DNA from: Narthecium ossifragum
Taxonomy: Eukaryota; Streptophyta; Magnoliopsida; Dioscoreales; Nartheciaceae
DNA: 64,000 nucleotides
Direction: 5' to 3'
Assembly (NCBI GenBank): GCA_963920575.1
Contig: OY986964.1
Coordinates: forward strand, 33,041,685-33,105,684
Translations under genes and position numbers: made by a program
In this document: piece by piece, positions 62,126-64,000 of the stretch
How positions within the stretch are numbered: position 1 is the first letter of the stretch
How the letters are laid out: the number at the start of each line of letters is the position of its first letter
The notes under the pieces: model-generated
Database searches by the model: none
The model's input: only the letters and a program-made list of their open reading frames with translations
Told to the model about the DNA's origin: nothing

Positions 62126-62826
62126 CGCAAAAGCTGATCCGCCATACTGGTTGTCTCGTCGGGGCAACTGATTAGGTACGTATCCTGATACATAAGGTGA
62201 TGGTCTGTAGCTGTTGTAACTGTGAGTGACATAGTAAGGACTCTCGTGTCTTATTGCATGTCCTGTGGGAGGGTAGTTATTCCAGTGCTCTCTGTAGACG
62301 TAGCCATGAGGGTAGTGATGAACCATGTGGATCTCCTCGACATCCTTAGGCTCTGCCGGAGCAGCATCTGGGGATGGCTTCACTTCATTTTCTGGCAGTG
62401 GAGACTCTTTTGCAGGGTCGGCTTCAGCCGGTGGAGGTTCACTTGGAGGTTGGTTGGCAGAATCAGGAGGTGGTGTGTCACTACTCGCCGCAGGTTCTGC
62501 AGGTGGTGGCGGTTCAGAAGCTTCGGGCTCGCCTTGTTCAATGTGGGAACAGATGGTGGCCATCTTTCTAGTCTTCTTGATGGCTCTCAGGATCTGTTCA
62601 GGATCGGCCCTTCCGACCACTTTCAACTTTTGTTGAGCAAAATCAAAGTAGACATCATACACACCTGTCAATGTGCAGATTAAGAGAATGAGTGGATTGT
62701 CAGAGTTCGAATAAAGAAGAAAATTTATTGCAAGTCCTTACCATCGATGCTGTGCATTGCCCTTCTGATTTTCTGCATACAGCCGTTACAGTCCATCCGG
62801 ACTTGCAACTCAGTCACCCGAGCTTT
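62120..62826 (-). CDS. HMA-domain metal-binding protein, HIPP-like (5' exon not identified)
   Basis: Two exons are visible on the minus strand: 62742-62826 and 62120-62664. They encode KARVTELQVRMDCNGCMQKI, then HSIDGVYDVYFDFAQQK. This is an HMA fold with the metal-binding MDCNGC (M-x-C-x-x-C) motif. KTRKMATICSHIE and a long Pro/Glu/Ala-rich linker follow. The C-terminal part is Tyr/His-rich (VHHYPHGYVYREHWNNYPP, PYYVTHSYNSYRPSPYV). Such proteins bind Cu, Zn or Cd and are often isoprenylated. Here the protein ends GGSAFAN with no CaaX box. The acceptor (GTTCTCCAG|AAA) implies a short upstream exon, which is either 62827-63490 or beyond the window. The final codon and stop belong to a dispersed repeat. 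Confidence 0.85.
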
Positions 62827-63507
62827 CTGGAGAACAAGGTACACAAATGGTTAGAACCTTGGTATTTTTCTACCACAGTCATCAAAGTTACATGCCAAAC
62901 ACTTTATAAGTTGTTACCGCACCGCACCTCACCGCAGTTTACAAACGCACCACACCGCACCGCAACCATAAAAAACACAACGCACGTCCAAACGGAGCCT
63001 GAATACACTCGGGCTTCACGGCTGCATGTATGTTGCTGTGTCTTTTTGTTTTGTTTATCCCTGCAGGGATCTGAGTGGATTACCAAATAAGATCCTAGAC
63101 AATACATCTAGAATTGGGTATTTAACTTGGGAGACCAAGACTGGGCACTTGTTTCTCTAAATCAAACTCGTTTCTAATGCTATATAGAGGCCTCTTCTTC
63201 AAATGGCGTGCAAGCAATCACATATTTGGGCTTGACAACGGGCAATGATTACATATGTTGGCTTCATGAAGGTTGAACAAAGCAAAATAGCAAAGAAACC
63301 CGGAGCTTAAAAAAATGAACTCAAGATGTGTATAAAAGTTTGTAATTAGCCAGGGCCCCGGGCCCGGTCAAGGCTATCATGGTATCATGGGTTTCTTGAC
63401 ACACACTTGACTGTGATATCTTTGCTTATACTATATTCAGCACCATTAAATGGTTTACAAGAAATATTTCGTGAAGACTTATTACCATGCCACAAATATT
63501 AATGTGA
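62827..63507. other. Intron or upstream region of the HMA gene
   Basis: No exon could be assigned. Between 62919 and 62995 the phrase CACCGCACCGCA recurs beside ACGTCCAAACGGAGCCTG, a pattern common at ends of small plant transposons, but no matching partner was found. The rest is A/T-rich without recognisable features. Confidence 0.4.
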
Positions 63508-64000
63508 ATGATAAAAATGAGAATCACATCACTTATGCATTCCATTTTTATCATTGCTGAAAATGAGAACCAAAAAGTCATGTATTCCATTTTTATCATT
63601 GATAAAAATGGGAATCACAGCACTCATGCTCCCATTTTAACATTGATAAAAATGGGAATTCCATTTTTATCATTGATAAAAATGAGAACAAAAAAGTCAT
63701 GCATCCCATTTTTATCATTGAATAGGGAAAAATCGGCAAAAAAGGAAAAGTTAGAAAAATATGAAAAATTATGGGAAAGTGAGAATGATAAATGAGAATA
63801 ATAATATTAAAAAATGACAAAATGGATAAAAATGAAAAAATGTGGGTTATTATTCTCATTTTTATCATTCCGAGAAAGATAAAAATGAATTTTTATCATT
63901 CCGAGAAAGATAAAAATGAATTTTTATCATTCCGAGAATGAGAAAAATTCCAAGAATTTCATTTTTATCATTTCGAGAATGCATTTTTATCATTCCGAGA
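63508..64000. repeat. Palindromic A/T-rich array, inverted relative to the left end
   Basis: The reverse complement of 63690-64000 matches 1370-1660 almost base for base, including the long less-repetitive segment with CATTTTGTCATTTTTTAATA and TTTGCCGATTTTTCCCTATT. It carries one extra copy of a roughly 30-bp unit (TTCTCGGAATGATAAAAATT-type). Palindromic units of the CATTTTTATCATTGATAAAAATG kind fill 63508-63720. The array runs off the window end. Confidence 0.85.

Noticed and set aside
62919..62995. CACCGCA-rich segment as a small hAT element
   Set aside because: One terminus-like phrase was seen, but no partner end or target duplication was found.

Overview
This is a plant nuclear DNA window. 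It has GT-AG spliced genes with introns from under 100 bp to 3.2 kb, plant-only gene families, A/T-rich intergenic DNA and many small transposon relics. The protein families and TE-rich introns look monocot-like, possibly a palm, but that is inference and the sequence alone does not fix the species. I found no bacterial, viral or CRISPR-type system.

Layout, left to right. (1) 0.5-1.7 kb: an array of short palindromic A/T-rich units. The same array returns in inverted orientation at 63.5-64 kb. (2) 3.1-21.1 kb, plus strand: a near-complete 14-exon BRAHMA-type SWI/SNF ATPase with QLQ, HSA, ATPase/helicase, AT-hooks and bromodomain. Its 3' end runs into a 200-N assembly gap. Its introns hold an AG-free minisatellite, a 163-bp tandem duplication and two hairpin MITEs. 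(3) 24.3-26.6 kb, minus: an intronless P-type PPR protein. (4) 27.3-30.2 kb, minus: a seven-exon MATE/DETOXIFICATION transporter. (5) 33.3-36.6 kb, plus: a small RING-H2 E3 ligase with an acylation-type N terminus. (6) 37.5-38.2 kb, plus: a frameshifted fragment of a G-type lectin receptor kinase. (7) 41.2-42.8 kb, plus: a SAP30-like (AFR-type) histone deacetylase complex subunit. (8) 44.6-48.7 kb, minus: an SR45a/Tra2-like splicing factor. (9) 50.4-60.5 kb, minus: a tandem WRC-domain family with two intact genes and a third, decayed copy interrupted by an LTR-like segment. (10) 60.5-61.9 kb: a long-TIR, MULE-like element carrying a receptor-kinase fragment. (11) 62.1-62.8 kb, minus: the 3' exons of an HMA (HIPP-like) metal-binding protein whose last codon and stop lie inside a dispersed repeat.

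The genes do not form an operon or pathway. Two (BRM and SAP30-like) act on chromatin, one on splicing, one on ubiquitination, one on organelle RNA and one on transport. The most interesting signals are structural: repeat-driven changes to gene ends and introns, the decaying tandem WRC family, and TE capture of a kinase fragment. Exon boundaries were read by eye from splice consensus, frame continuity and family conservation. For the genes with both ends visible, summed exon lengths are multiples of three.
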